A stretch of DNA of 64,000 nucleotides from Halorussus pelagicus. GTDB lineage: Archaea > Halobacteriota > Halobacteria > Halobacteriales > Haladaptataceae. The translations under genes and the position numbers were made by a program. The notes under the pieces are model-generated. The model did not search any database and was not told where the DNA came from. It worked only from the letters and a program-made list of their open reading frames with translations. Below, one piece after another: positions 53,490 to 62,633 of the stretch. Each line of letters opens with the position of its first letter. Position 1 is the stretch's first letter. The DNA is taken from assembly GCF_004087835.1 (NCBI RefSeq), contig NZ_CP035119.1:1178001-1242000 (forward strand). The letters run 5' to 3'.

Positions 53490-54134
53490 TCACCGCTTGC
53501 CCATCGCCTCGCGGTCAAGTCGCTCCGCGAACTCGGCGACGTAGGCGTGGCGCTCGTCGGCTACCTCTCGGCCAGCGTCGGTGTACATCCGGTCGCGGAG
53601 CGAGAGGATTTTCTCGTGGAGGTGGTTGAACTGGGTCGCTCCGGCGGACGAATCGTCCGCCTCGGGCGGGAGGTCCGGGTCGTGGATGGGTTGGCCGAGT
53701 TCGCCGCCGTAACTGAACGTGCGTGCGATGCCGACCGCACCGAGCGCGTCCAAGTTGTCGGCGTCCGAGAGAATCTCGGCCTCTCGCGTCTCCGGTTCCA
53801 CGTCGTTGGAGTAGCGGTGCGCCCGGATGCAGTGTTGGACCGCCTCGACGGTGTCGTCGTCCGCGCCGAGGTCCCCGAGAATGTCGGCGGCCTCCCTCGC
53901 GCCCCACTCGGCGTGGTCCTCGATTTCGCCGCGGTCCTCCTTCGTCCGGCCAACGTCGTGAAGCCAGACAGCGGCGAAGAGTACGTCCTCGTTCACGGCC
54001 TCTGCTCCGCTCTCTTTGTCCGACTCAACGAGCGTCTCGGCGAGTCTGGCGACTCGCCGGACGTGGTGCCAGTCGTGGGCGGGGGACGCGCCCTCGAAGT
54101 AGGGTTCGGCGCGCTCGCGTACCTCGTCGTGCAT
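53490..54134 (-). CDS. HD-domain phosphohydrolase (YedJ/YpgQ-type)
   Basis: 214 residues. Metal-binding motifs: PAHDWHHVRRVARLAE (first His), VWLHDVGRTKED (HD pair near residue 57), CIRAHRYSND and ILSDADNLDALGAVGIAR (distal Asp). This is the short bacterial/archaeal HD type acting on nucleotides or phosphoesters; the substrate is unknown. GC-rich and core-like, inside the stretch that splits sufS from sufU. Confidence 0.88.
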   Translation of the reverse strand: MHDEVRERAEPYFEGASPAHDWHHVRRVARLAETLVESDKESGAEAVNEDVLFAAVWLHDVGRTKEDRGEIEDHAEWGAREAADILGDLGADDDTVEAVQHCIRAHRYSNDVEPETREAEILSDADNLDALGAVGIARTFSYGGELGQPIHDPDLPPEADDSSAGATQFNHLHEKILSLRDRMYTDAGREVADERHAYVAEFAERLDREAMGKR

Positions 54135-54246
54135 ACCCCATCCAGAGACGAGCGAGAGAAAAAACGCCCGACTCCTCGCCGGGTGTGAAGAGAGTAACCG
54201 CTTCCGGAGTCGTTCTGTCGGTCCGTTGCTGCCGGTTAGTGTCTGT

Positions 54247-54513
54247 TTAATAGGATTTAAATCCAGGTTCTGTGAAATATCCAGTGATTGCGACGTAGGA
54301 AAATACAGCTAGAAGCGCTCCGAGAAGAAGCAGAGAGATACCCGCTTTAGTGTGCTTAGGATTTGAAGCGATGTACCAGCGACCACCTTGGTAGAAAAGA
54401 TAAATCGTAACGGCTGGTGAAACAGGCGGAAAATAGAAACAACAACCAATTGCTAACACTCCAATAGCTACTCCCTTCGTGACTGGGTCGTCGATATTAA
54501 TTGTATCCAACAT
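54247..54513 (-). CDS. Small membrane protein, two to three helices
   Basis: 88 residues from ATG 54513 (MLDTINIDDPVTKGVAIG); an AT-rich TATA-like AAAAATAATA ends about 28 bases upstream, so the longer frame from 54567 is less likely. Helices at about 12-45 and 62-82, with the loop YQGGRWYIASNPKHTKAG between them. AT-richer than its neighbours. Unknown family. Confidence 0.65.
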   Translation of the reverse strand: MLDTINIDDPVTKGVAIGVLAIGCCFYFPPVSPAVTIYLFYQGGRWYIASNPKHTKAGISLLLLGALLAVFSYVAITGYFTEPGFKSY

Positions 54514-54583
54514 GAAGTAGAGTTCCGTCTCTACCCCACTATTATTTTTGTGTTGTTCCAACCCCAATAGCGATTCTACGCGA

Positions 54584-55828
54584 TCAGGCGAACAACTGCC
54601 GTGCGCTGTCGATGGCGTCCATCAGCGCGTCGATTTCGTCGGTCGTGTTGTAGAGGTAGAACGACGCTCGCGCGGAGGCGGCCACGCCGAGTTTGTCGTG
54701 AAGCGGTTGGGTGCAGTGGTCGCCCGCCCGGATGGCGACGGCGTGGTCGTTCATAATGGACGCGAGGTCGTGGGCGTGGACCGAATCGAGGTTGAACGAG
54801 ACCAGTCCGCCGCGGTCGGTCGGGTCCGTCGGGCCGTAGATGTCGATGTCGTCGAACTCGGCCATCTGGTCGAGCGCGTACTCGGCCAGCGTCTCCTCGT
54901 GGTTCTGAATCGCGCTCATTCCGATGTCGTCCAGATACTCGACGGCCTCGGCGAAGCCGATGCCCTGCGCGATGAGCGGCGTTCCGGGTTCGAACTTCCA
55001 CGGCAGGTCGTGCCACGTCGAGTCCTCGAACTCGACCTTTTCGATCATGCCGCCGCCGTACTGGAACGGCTCCATCGCTTCCAGAATTTCGCGCTTGCCG
55101 TAGAGACCGCCGATGCCGGTCGGTCCGGCCATCTTGTGAGCAGAGAAGGCGTAGAAGTCAGCGTCGATATCTTTCACGTCAACCGGGCGGTTGGGCACCG
55201 ATTGGGCACCGTCCACGAAGATATAGGAATCGTGGTCGTGGGCGATGTCCGCGAGTTCCGAGACCGGGTTGACGGTCCCGAGCGTGTTCGAGACGTGGAC
55301 GACGCTGACCATTTCGGTGTCGTCGGTGATGAGGTCCGCGGCGGCGTCCATGTCGAGGTACCCCTCCTCGGTGACGGGGATGTACTTCACGTCCGCGCCG
55401 GTGCGCTTGCCGATTTGTTGCCACGTCACCAGCGAGGCGTGGTGTTCCATCTCGGTCAGGACGATTTCGTCGCCCGGCCCGAGTTCGTTCAGTCCCCACG
55501 CGTAAGCCACCAAGTTCTCGGCCTCGGTAGTGTTTTTCGTGAACACCATCTCCTCGCGGCCGTCGGCCCCGACGAACTCCGCCACCGTGTCGTGGGCCTC
55601 CTCGTAGGCGATGGAGGCCTCTTGGCTCAGGTGGTGGATGCCGCGGTGGACGTTCGCGTTGTTCGTCCGGTAGTAGTCCGAGATGACGTCGATAACCTGA
55701 TTCGGCGTCTGACTCGTCGCGCCGTTGTCGAGATAGACGAGTTGATCGCCGTCGAACTCCCGCTGTAGGATGGGGAAGTCCTCCCGAATGCGCGCCACGT
55801 CGAGCGCGTCCGATTGTTGCAGTCCCAT
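54584..55828 (-). CDS. sufS: Cysteine desulfurase SufS
   Basis: 414 residues from ATG 55828. Class V aminotransferase fold: the PLP lysine is in FYAFSAHKMAGPTGIGGLYG, the persulfide-forming cysteine in RAGDHCTQPLHDKL, and HHASLVTWQQIGKRTGADV binds cofactor. Removes sulfur from cysteine and passes it to SufU. A 40-residue upstream extension (start 55948) is not conserved-looking. Confidence 0.95.
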   Translation of the reverse strand: MGLQQSDALDVARIREDFPILQREFDGDQLVYLDNGATSQTPNQVIDVISDYYRTNNANVHRGIHHLSQEASIAYEEAHDTVAEFVGADGREEMVFTKNTTEAENLVAYAWGLNELGPGDEIVLTEMEHHASLVTWQQIGKRTGADVKYIPVTEEGYLDMDAAADLITDDTEMVSVVHVSNTLGTVNPVSELADIAHDHDSYIFVDGAQSVPNRPVDVKDIDADFYAFSAHKMAGPTGIGGLYGKREILEAMEPFQYGGGMIEKVEFEDSTWHDLPWKFEPGTPLIAQGIGFAEAVEYLDDIGMSAIQNHEETLAEYALDQMAEFDDIDIYGPTDPTDRGGLVSFNLDSVHAHDLASIMNDHAVAIRAGDHCTQPLHDKLGVAASARASFYLYNTTDEIDALMDAIDSARQLFA

Positions 55829-56006
55829 TGGACAAAGGTAGGGGTTCGAGCAAGAACATTCCTTCGGTCCCGGCGACGTTCCGCAACCGGAATCGGTTTC
55901 GTGAGCGGCCGAGCGTCCGGGGGAGAAACCGAATCCAGCGCGCGCCACCGGAGGGCACGACCGCCCGCGGGAACGGGATTAAAAGCCTGCGACCCGATGA
56001 CACCGT

Positions 56007-56231
56007 ATGGTCTCGAAACGACGACTCGGTGCGAGTCTGCTTTTGCTCGGTCTCGCGTTCGTCGGCGCGGCCCACGCGGTTCTGGCGGTTGCCTACGACA
56101 CGGGGTTGGCCTCCGTCGGTGCGGGCGTGACGGGCGTCGCCGTGCTGTCGCTGATGGTCGTCAACTTCCCGGCGCTCGGCGAAGGAAGCGGCGACGGTAG
56201 AGATGGTGAAAATGACGAGACTGCAAAATAG
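56007..56231 (+). CDS. Small membrane protein, two helices
   Basis: 74 residues: helices at about 9-29 and 35-54, then an acidic glycine-rich tail (GEGSGDGRDGENDETAK). The stop abuts the stop of the convergent DUF424 gene. GC-rich, haloarchaeal-type composition. Function unknown. Confidence 0.7.
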   Translation: MVSKRRLGASLLLLGLAFVGAAHAVLAVAYDTGLASVGAGVTGVAVLSLMVVNFPALGEGSGDGRDGENDETAK

Positions 56232-56522
56232 CTACATCCGGACGAACTGCGCGTGGCGCGTCGATTCCACGTCGAGGACGTTCTCCTCGTCCACGAATCC
56301 CTCCCGAATCGCCAGTTCGACCGCCTCGGTCCCCACGAGATTCGCCACGGAGGCGCGGGCGAGACTGTCCACGACGGCCTGCTCGTCTGCTTCCTCGCCG
56401 CCGTAGAACTCCTCGGTGACGGTCATCGAGACGCCGTCGTCCTCAAAGGTCTCGCCGAGTACGTCGTCGTCGCAGACGGCCACGAGCAGGCCCTCGTCGG
56501 TTCGGCGCTCGTTCAGTATCAT
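56232..56522 (-). CDS. DUF424 family protein
   Basis: 96 residues starting MILNERRTDEGLLVAVCDDDVLG; the ATG overlaps the stop of the upstream TPR gene (ATGA). The pattern YGGEEADEQAVVDSLARASVANLVGTEAVELA, cut here by its key parts, is typical of the archaeal DUF424 family, a small conserved protein found throughout Euryarchaeota whose role is not established. Confidence 0.85.
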   Translation of the reverse strand: MILNERRTDEGLLVAVCDDDVLGETFEDDGVSMTVTEEFYGGEEADEQAVVDSLARASVANLVGTEAVELAIREGFVDEENVLDVESTRHAQFVRM

Positions 56523-57274
56523 CGCTCCTGGCGCTGTGCCTGCTCCTCGTCGATGAGTTCCTGCTCGGCCTGCTCGCGCAACTCCTCGGCCTCCTCGGCG
56601 ATTTCCTCGGCCTCGTCGTACTGGCCGAGTTCTTCGAGGGCGCGGGCCTTCTCGTCCAGCACCTGCGAGTTCCGCAGGCCGAGGCGAATGGCGTTTTCGA
56701 GGCTGTTCAGCGCGTCCTCGGCGAGACCGCGTTCGAGCAGGAAGAACCCGCGGTTGAACCACGCCTCGGCGAATCGCTCGTCGATTTCGACCGCCTTCTC
56801 GGCGTGTTCGAGCGCCTGCTCGCTCTGGCCCGCCTCCCAGAGCGCGAAGGCCAGATTCGTCTCGGCGGTGGCGGCGTGTTCGCTCTCCTCGTCGATGCGA
56901 ATCGCTTCGCGGTAGTCACCGATAGCGGCGTCCCACTCGTCGAGTTCGGCGTGGGCCGCGCCCTTGTTCGTCCACGCCTCCTGTTCGAGCTTGCTGTCGT
57001 CGGGCGCGAACTGGGCGGCGCGCTCGAAAGTGTCGGCGGCCTGCTCGAAGCGATTGATTTTCATGTAGCTCAGGCCCACGTCCACGAGTTCTTCCACGTC
57101 TACCTCGTCGGCGGGGACGCTTTGGTCGTCCAGCAGGTCGGCGACGACGCGCGAGTCCACCGGGTCCACCTTGTCGGGGTCCACGTCGAGTTCGGGCGGG
57201 TCGAGGTCGAACCCCTCGTAGGGGTCGTCGAACCGGTCGTCCTCGGAGAAGTTGTGGTCCTCGGGGTCAGTCAT
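56519..57274 (-). CDS. TPR-repeat protein
   Basis: 251 residues. After an acidic N-terminal ~80 residues, at least four TPR units follow (YMKINRFEQAADTFERAA, AHAELDEWDAAIGDYREA, ALWEAGQSEQALEHAEKA, GFFLLERGLAEDALNSLENA), then a glutamate-rich helical C-terminus. A cytoplasmic protein-binding scaffold. Translationally coupled to DUF424, which suggests that they work together. Confidence 0.88.
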   Translation of the reverse strand: MTDPEDHNFSEDDRFDDPYEGFDLDPPELDVDPDKVDPVDSRVVADLLDDQSVPADEVDVEELVDVGLSYMKINRFEQAADTFERAAQFAPDDSKLEQEAWTNKGAAHAELDEWDAAIGDYREAIRIDEESEHAATAETNLAFALWEAGQSEQALEHAEKAVEIDERFAEAWFNRGFFLLERGLAEDALNSLENAIRLGLRNSQVLDEKARALEELGQYDEAEEIAEEAEELREQAEQELIDEEQAQRQER

Positions 57275-57382
57275 GTCTCGGTCTTTGGCGTTCGGCGGGG
57301 TTAAGAACTACGCTATCGATATTCGGGGGATAGTCGTTTCCGTCGAGAAATCGGGGCAGGACCCTGTCAGTGGGACCGTCGG

Positions 57383-57712
57383 CTACTCACTTCGCGTCCG
57401 AACCGCGGTGCCCGAGAGGTTGACCCACAGCATGCCCTCGGCCATCTCCTCGTAGTCGAACGACGCGCCGACGACGGCGTCAGCACCCAACTCCTCGGCG
57501 TCCGCCCGGAGGTCCTTGATGGCCTCCTCGCGGCCCGTCTCTATCTTCTTCTCGTAGGAGTCGCTTCGGCCGCCGACCACGTCGCGGATGCCCGCCGCGA
57601 TGTCGCTGACAACGTTCGCTCCGATGACCGCTTCGCCCGAGACGACGCCGAGATACTCCGATACTTCGCGTCCGTCAAGCCCGTCCGTCGTCGTGATAGT
57701 GATGTCTGTCAT
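57383..57712 (-). CDS. YbjQ/UPF0145 heavy-metal-binding-domain protein
   Basis: 109 residues. VSEYLGVVSGEAVIGANVVSDIAAGIRDVVGGRS, SYEKKIETGREEAIKDLRADAEELGADAVVG and the C-terminal VNLSGTAV pattern match the YbjQ (DUF74) family, which forms pentamers. Function is not established despite the heavy-metal label. Confidence 0.9.
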   Translation of the reverse strand: MTDITITTTDGLDGREVSEYLGVVSGEAVIGANVVSDIAAGIRDVVGGRSDSYEKKIETGREEAIKDLRADAEELGADAVVGASFDYEEMAEGMLWVNLSGTAVRTRSE

Positions 57713-57862
57713 ACGAATTGATGTTAGACGGACGAGGAGATAAATTCGCCGTGAGAACAGAAAGCACGGACCACTGAGAAGGCAAAGGAGGCTGTCCGAC
57801 CGACGGAGCGCCCGCTACGCTGACCACCCATCTTCAAGCCCTCGGCCGACCAGTAGACAACC

Positions 57863-58420
57863 ATGCGACTGTTCGTCAGCATCGACCTCCCCGACGAATT
57901 CACCGCGGACATCGAGACCGTCCAAGACGAGTTCGCGGACGCCTCGGGCCTCAGCTTCACCGACCCCGAACAGGCCCACGTCACGCTCAAGTTCCTCGGC
58001 GACGTGAATGGCGGCGAACTCCCGCGGGTGAAAAACGCGCTTCGGCGCGCAATCGAGAAGGCCGAGGTCGAACCGTTCGAGGCGACCTACGAGGGACTGG
58101 GCGTTTTTCCCGACCTCGGATACATTCAGGTCCTCTGGCTCGGCGTCGGCGACGGGAGCGAAGAGATGACGGCGCTCCACGAGGCCACCGAGCGCGAGGT
58201 GACGCGGCTCGGGTTCGACCCGGAGGACCACGACTTCACGCCCCACGTCACCCTCGCGCGGATGGAACACGCGGGCGGCAAGGAACTCGTCCAAGAGAAC
58301 GTCGAGCAACTGGACCCGACCGTGGGGACGACCGAGGTGCCCGAGATTCGGCTGACCGAGAGCGTCCTAACCGACGACGGCCCGGAATACTCGACCGTCG
58401 AGTCGTTCGCGCTGGAGTGA
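57863..58420 (+). CDS. thpR: RNA 2',3'-cyclic phosphodiesterase ThpR
   Basis: 185 residues. Two HxTx motifs, HVTLKFLG (near residue 39) and HVTLARM (near 128), form the 2H phosphodiesterase active site that opens 2',3'-cyclic phosphate ends. [12 protein letters not shown] is the family start. Probably works in RNA ligation or repair. Confidence 0.94.
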   Translation: MRLFVSIDLPDEFTADIETVQDEFADASGLSFTDPEQAHVTLKFLGDVNGGELPRVKNALRRAIEKAEVEPFEATYEGLGVFPDLGYIQVLWLGVGDGSEEMTALHEATEREVTRLGFDPEDHDFTPHVTLARMEHAGGKELVQENVEQLDPTVGTTEVPEIRLTESVLTDDGPEYSTVESFALE

Positions 58421-58493
58421 CCGCCAAGCGTACTTTCGGCGGGTGAGTCGTCGGTCACGGACCGACGACGCCGACCGGCCCCAAAGCAACACG

Positions 58494-58500
58494 ATTTTAA
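58494..58500 (+). promoter_or_regulatory. TATA-like box for the rpl39e operon
   Basis: ATTTTAA lies 27-33 bases before the rpl39e ATG. Confidence 0.5.
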
Positions 58501-58526
58501 GCTACGACGGGGAAGAGCATGGTACC

Positions 58527-58679
58527 ATGAGTAAGAAATCGAAGGCGAAGAAAAAGCGCCTGTCCAAGCTCGACCGGCAGAACAGCCGCGTTCCCGCGTG
58601 GGTCATCATGAAGACCGACCGCGAGACCCAGCGCAACCCCAAGCGCCGAAACTGGCGGCGTAACGACACCGACGAATAA
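58527..58679 (+). CDS. rpl39e: 50S ribosomal protein L39e
   Basis: 50 residues, very basic, with [19 protein letters not shown] and [12 protein letters not shown] characteristic of eL39, which lines the peptide exit tunnel. Stop overlaps the L31e start (TAATG), the usual archaeal L39e-L31e-aIF6 order. Confidence 0.97.
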   Translation: MSKKSKAKKKRLSKLDRQNSRVPAWVIMKTDRETQRNPKRRNWRRNDTDE

Positions 58680-58957
58680 TGAGTGCCAACGACTTCGAGG
58701 AGCGCGTTATCACTGTCCCGCTCCGCGACGCCAAGGCCGCGGCGAAGCACGAACGCGCCGACAAGGCGATGACGCTCGTCCGCGACCATCTCGCACAGCA
58801 TTTCAAAGTAGACGACGACGAAGTCCGCCTCGACCCCTCGATCAACGAGGAAGTCTGGTCGCGCGGTCGCAAGAAGCCCCCGAGCAAGCTTCGCGTCCGC
58901 GCCGCCCGATTCGAGGAAGAGGGCGAGACGGTCGTCGAAGCGGAACACGCCGAGTAG
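58679..58957 (+). CDS. rpl31e: 50S ribosomal protein L31e
   Basis: 92 residues. [24 protein letters not shown] at the start and the region [19 protein letters not shown] are typical of eL31, placed near the exit tunnel. Coupled to rpl39e by a one-base overlap. The acidic C-terminus is haloarchaeal. Confidence 0.97.
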   Translation: MSANDFEERVITVPLRDAKAAAKHERADKAMTLVRDHLAQHFKVDDDEVRLDPSINEEVWSRGRKKPPSKLRVRAARFEEEGETVVEAEHAE

Positions 58958-58961
58958 AGCG

Positions 58962-59627
58962 TTGCTCCGCGCCGCTTTCGTCGGGTCGTCGTACGTCGGC
59001 GTTTTCGCTCGCGCCACTGACGAGTATCTGCTAGTTCGCCCCGACATAGACGACGAGATGATTGCCGACGCGAGCGACGAACTCGATGTAGACGCTATCG
59101 AGACCACGGTCGGCGGCTCTGCGACCGTCGGCGCGCTGGCGGTCGGCAACGAGAACGGCCTGCTGGTCAGCAGTCGCGCCACCGACCGCGAGTGCGACCG
59201 CATCGCTGAGACCGCGGACGTGGACGTAACCCAACTGCCGGGGAAAATCAACGCCGCGGGGAACGTCGTCCTCGCCAACGACAACGGCGCATACGTCCAT
59301 CCGGACCTCTCGCGGAACGCGGTCCAAGCCGTCAAGGACGCGTTGGAGGTCGATGTGGAACGCGGCGAACTCGCCGACGTTCGGACGGTCGGCACCGCCG
59401 CAGTCGCCACGAACCACGGCGTCCTCTGTCACCCGAAGACGACCGACGCCCAACTCGACCGACTGGAGGACCTACTGGACGTGCCCGCCGACATCGGCAC
59501 TATCAACTACGGTGCGCCGCTGGTCGGGTCGGGCCTGCTCGCCAACGAACACGGCTACGTCGTCGGACAGGAGACGACCGGGCCGGAGTTGGGCCGCATC
59601 GAGCAATCTCTGGGTTACATCGAGTAG
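58962..59627 (+). CDS. eif6: Translation initiation factor 6 (aIF6)
   Basis: 221 residues. Binds the large subunit and blocks premature joining. The five-fold pseudosymmetric repeats are visible, each with an NxxGxLV-like strand ([34 protein letters not shown]). The start is TTG at 58962, four bases after the L31e stop: no ATG or GTG is available in frame. Same operon as rpl39e and rpl31e. Confidence 0.95.
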   Translation: MLRAAFVGSSYVGVFARATDEYLLVRPDIDDEMIADASDELDVDAIETTVGGSATVGALAVGNENGLLVSSRATDRECDRIAETADVDVTQLPGKINAAGNVVLANDNGAYVHPDLSRNAVQAVKDALEVDVERGELADVRTVGTAAVATNHGVLCHPKTTDAQLDRLEDLLDVPADIGTINYGAPLVGSGLLANEHGYVVGQETTGPELGRIEQSLGYIE

Positions 59628-59631
59628 CGTC

Positions 59632-59832
59632 TTACTCGGTGTGCCAGAGGAGATGAGCGCCGATTTTTTTGCTTTCGACTACGCCGTCTTCTTCAAGTCT
59701 ATTCAGGTGGTAGTACGCGGACCGATACTCGCGTCCGACCTCCTCAGCGACGTTCATCGTCGTTGCTAAGTCTACCGTTTCGATTGCGCTCACGAACTCG
59801 CTCGCCGAAGTCTCTTGCTGTCGAGTAGTCAC
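59632..59832 (-). CDS. Small winged-helix DNA-binding protein
   Basis: 66 residues. A compact wHTH (ATTMNVAEEVGREYRSAYYHLNRLEEDGVVESKKIGAHLLW, residues ~22-62 with the recognition helix SAYYHLNRLEEDG) without further domain, of the ArsR/MarR-like kind. It is convergent with eif6, four bases apart. Targets unknown; possibly binds its own promoter, which lies at 59833-59880. Confidence 0.8.
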   Translation of the reverse strand: MTTRQQETSASEFVSAIETVDLATTMNVAEEVGREYRSAYYHLNRLEEDGVVESKKIGAHLLWHTE

Positions 59833-59955
59833 GTCTCGTGCTTCTGGCGGGGAAGATATAACGTACCATTAAATTTATCTTTAACGGTCGGGTCGGGCGT
59901 AGAACCGGTCTCGTGGCTTCGACCACGTAATCACTGGCTACACGCTTTCGATGCG

Positions 59956-60135
59956 CTACTCCTCGTCAGATTCGTCATCCTCGCCGTCCCTGCGGCGCTC
60001 GCTCAGGTGTTCCCAGATTTCCGTACATCCCACACCGTCTTTCACGTCCGTCAGGTGGTCTCGTTCTACGTCGGCGTCCCCGTCGGCCGACTCCTCGCCC
60101 GCGGACTGCTCGTCGAGTGTTTCCTCGGTGGTCAT
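59956..60135 (-). CDS. 59-residue acidic haloarchaeal protein
   Basis: ATG at 60133-60135, TAG at 59956-59958. It begins MTTEETLDEQSAGEESAD and contains LTDVKDGVGCTEIWEHLSERR before an acidic end. The DVKDG-x-GC-x-E-x-WEHLSE core looks conserved and matches short haloarchaeal hypothetical proteins I recall. One cysteine, no membrane helix. The plus-strand frame over the same bases is arginine/serine-rich and not protein-like. Confidence 0.65.
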   Translation of the reverse strand: MTTEETLDEQSAGEESADGDADVERDHLTDVKDGVGCTEIWEHLSERRRDGEDDESDEE

Positions 60136-60383
60136 TGATACCAGATAAGGAGACGAACCGAATAAACCCGCGCTCAGGCGTAATCGCTACCGATGCTCTC
60201 GCTCGGAGGCGGTTCTTTCCGGTACCCGCGACGGCCGTCGGTCAGCACGAATAATCAGGAGAGCCTTCGAGCCGCCGGTTCGGGATAGTTTCGGCGTCGG
60301 GGAGCCGTCAACAAATTGCGTGACACTCGGCAACAGTCGCGGGCGACGACACGCTTACTCGCCGGGTCGCCCTCCACGGGAGC

Positions 60384-60719
60384 ATGGTCGTCTCTATCCA
60401 CCAGTTGGACGACGGCGCGTGGCTGAGCGTCAACGACTCGCGGTCGGTCCCGGTGAGCGAACTCTGGTTGCTCGCGCGCCACGACTTCTGCGACTGCGAC
60501 CTCGCCGATTTCCTCGCGGAGGGGTTCGTGGAAATCGGCGTCGATTGGCCCGACGTGGAGGGTCGCATCGCCGGGCAGTGCGTGCGCTGTGGCGCGAGCG
60601 GCGTCACCGGGTGGCTGGCGCTGGGTCGCGTCGAGCGCGAGACCGGGGAGTTCCGTCGAATCGACCCTTCTGGCGTCCACATCCCCGAGCGCCGGACCGA
60701 GTTGGCGACGCCGGAGTGA
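60384..60719 (+). CDS. Hypothetical protein with cysteine pairs (possible zinc site)
   Basis: 111 residues. CDCDLADF at 36-43 and CVRCGAS at 66-72 provide four cysteines, plausibly a zinc site. The first half (VSIHQLDDGAWLSVNDSRS) is beta-like, and WLALGRVERETGEFRRIDPSG follows the second pair. The ATG at 60384 is preceded by a CTTACTC TATA-like element near 60354. No known family recognised. Confidence 0.7.
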   Translation: MVVSIHQLDDGAWLSVNDSRSVPVSELWLLARHDFCDCDLADFLAEGFVEIGVDWPDVEGRIAGQCVRCGASGVTGWLALGRVERETGEFRRIDPSGVHIPERRTELATPE

Positions 60720-60857
60720 CCGAGCGCACCCGACCGGCCGCCCTCGGAGACCGAATCGGGCGTCTCGAACACCGGCAACGCCCGCCGATTGGCGGGAGCC
60801 TCGGGCAAGTTTGACGGAGCAATCGCGCCTTTACAGCCCCCTCGCGTTGGCATTCCC

Positions 60858-62633
60858 ATGCCGAGCAAAGTCGAAAGCTGGAAGGACGAACTCTACGGCG
60901 TCAACGTTCGGGACCACCTCGAACGCTTCGCCGACGAGGGGTGGGACGCCATCCCGGAGGACGAACACGACGCGTGGTTCGAGCGGTTCAAGTGGTGGGG
61001 CCTGTACCACCAGCGGAAGGGCCAAGAGAGCTACTTCATGATGCGGGTCGGCGTGCCGATGGGTCGCCTGACGCCCGAGCAGTTGCGCGTCGTCGGCGAA
61101 ATCGCCCGCGAGTACGCGACCGGCCCGGTCGAGAATCCGGAGTTCGGCGACGCGTACGCCGACTTCACGACGCGCCAGTCGATTCAGCTCCACTGGATAA
61201 CGGTCGAAGACGTGCCCGACATCTTCGAGAAGTTGGAGTCGGTCGGTCTCTCGACGATTCAGGCCTGCGGCGACTCGTGGCGCAACATCGTTGGCTCGCC
61301 GGTCGCAGGTCGGGACGCCGACGAACTGCTTGACGTGTGGCCAATCGTACAGGAGCTTCACGACGAGTTCAAGGGCAACGACCTCTACGAGAATCTGCCC
61401 CGCAAGTGGAAGGTCGCGGTGACGGGCGACACTCGCGGCGCGGGACAGGGCGACATCAACGACCTCGCGTTCGAACCGGCCGTTAAAACCGTCGAAGGCG
61501 AGGAAATCGAGGGCTTCAACGTCCGGGTCGGCGGCGGTCTCGCCCGGAAGGAACCCCGGTTCGCCCGCGACATCGACGTGTTCTGCCGCCCGGAGAACGC
61601 CAGCGAGGTCGCCGCGGGTCTCTCGGGGCTGTTCCGCGACTACGGCGACCGCGACGACCGCTTCAACGCCCGCATGAAGTTCCTCGTGGACGAGTGGGGC
61701 ACCGAGAAGGTCCGCGAGACGCTTCAAGAAGAGTACGTCGAGTACGAACTCCCGACCGCGGGCGAGAACCTGCGCGAGCAGTACGACTACAACGCCGGAC
61801 GCGCCGATTCGCCCGGCGACTACGTAGGCGTCCACGACCAGCACGACGGCGACAACTTCGTCGGTCTCTCGGTACTGGTCGGCCGGATGGCCGCCGAGGA
61901 TGTCATCGAACTCGCCGACCTCGCCGAGTCGTACGGCTCGGAGATGATCGGCGTCACCCAGCGCCAGAACCTCATCGTCGGCGACATCGCCGACAACGAC
62001 CTCGACGACTTCCTCGACGAACCGCTTCTCGACGACCACTCACCAGAACCCCATCCGTTCCTCCGGGGGTCCATCGCCTGCACCGGAACGGAATACTGCT
62101 CGCTCTCCATCGTGGAGACGAAGAATCGGATGGTCCGGTACGGCCGCTGGCTGAAGGAGAACGTGCCGGTTCCCGAGGGCGTCGAGGACTTCCACATCCA
62201 CCTCTCGGGCTGTACGGCCTCCTGCGCACAGCCCCAAATCGCGGACATCTCCCTGCGCGGCATGAAGGCTCGCAAGGACGGCGAACCGGTCGAAGCCTTC
62301 GACGTTGGTCTCGGCGGTGGTCTCGGCGAGAACCCCGAGTTCGCCGACTGGGTGGAGATGCGCGTCCCCGCCGACGAGGTGCCGGGCTACATCCGGAATC
62401 TGTTGGCGACCTACGAGGAGGACCGCGAGGAGGGCGAGAGCTTCCGTGACTTCGTTCGGGACCGCGACGAGGACGAAATGCAGGCCCTCGCCGACCCCGA
62501 GGAGACCGACTACGAGGACCCCTACATGCACAACACGAAGATGACGTGGTACCCCTACGCCGATGAGGACGCGATGGCCGACTCGCCAGCGCCGACCGAC
62601 GGGCAGGGAGCGCCGCTTTCGGGGGACGACTGA
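60858..62633 (+). CDS. nirA: Siroheme nitrite/sulfite reductase (ferredoxin type)
   Basis: 591 residues from ATG 60858. Two ferredoxin-like half-domains and two siroheme/4Fe-4S domains. The cluster cysteines are C408 and C414 (CTGTEYC) and C452 and C456 (HLSGCTASC). GLARKEPRFARDIDVFCRP and FTTRQSIQLHWI are family landmarks. The six-electron reductions of nitrite and sulfite use the same fold; haloarchaeal NirA is usually assimilatory nitrite reductase, but no nitrate genes are in view and sulfite reduction remains possible. First gene of an operon with DUF6360 and CbiX. Confidence 0.9.
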   Translation: MPSKVESWKDELYGVNVRDHLERFADEGWDAIPEDEHDAWFERFKWWGLYHQRKGQESYFMMRVGVPMGRLTPEQLRVVGEIAREYATGPVENPEFGDAYADFTTRQSIQLHWITVEDVPDIFEKLESVGLSTIQACGDSWRNIVGSPVAGRDADELLDVWPIVQELHDEFKGNDLYENLPRKWKVAVTGDTRGAGQGDINDLAFEPAVKTVEGEEIEGFNVRVGGGLARKEPRFARDIDVFCRPENASEVAAGLSGLFRDYGDRDDRFNARMKFLVDEWGTEKVRETLQEEYVEYELPTAGENLREQYDYNAGRADSPGDYVGVHDQHDGDNFVGLSVLVGRMAAEDVIELADLAESYGSEMIGVTQRQNLIVGDIADNDLDDFLDEPLLDDHSPEPHPFLRGSIACTGTEYCSLSIVETKNRMVRYGRWLKENVPVPEGVEDFHIHLSGCTASCAQPQIADISLRGMKARKDGEPVEAFDVGLGGGLGENPEFADWVEMRVPADEVPGYIRNLLATYEEDREEGESFRDFVRDRDEDEMQALADPEETDYEDPYMHNTKMTWYPYADEDAMADSPAPTDGQGAPLSGDD

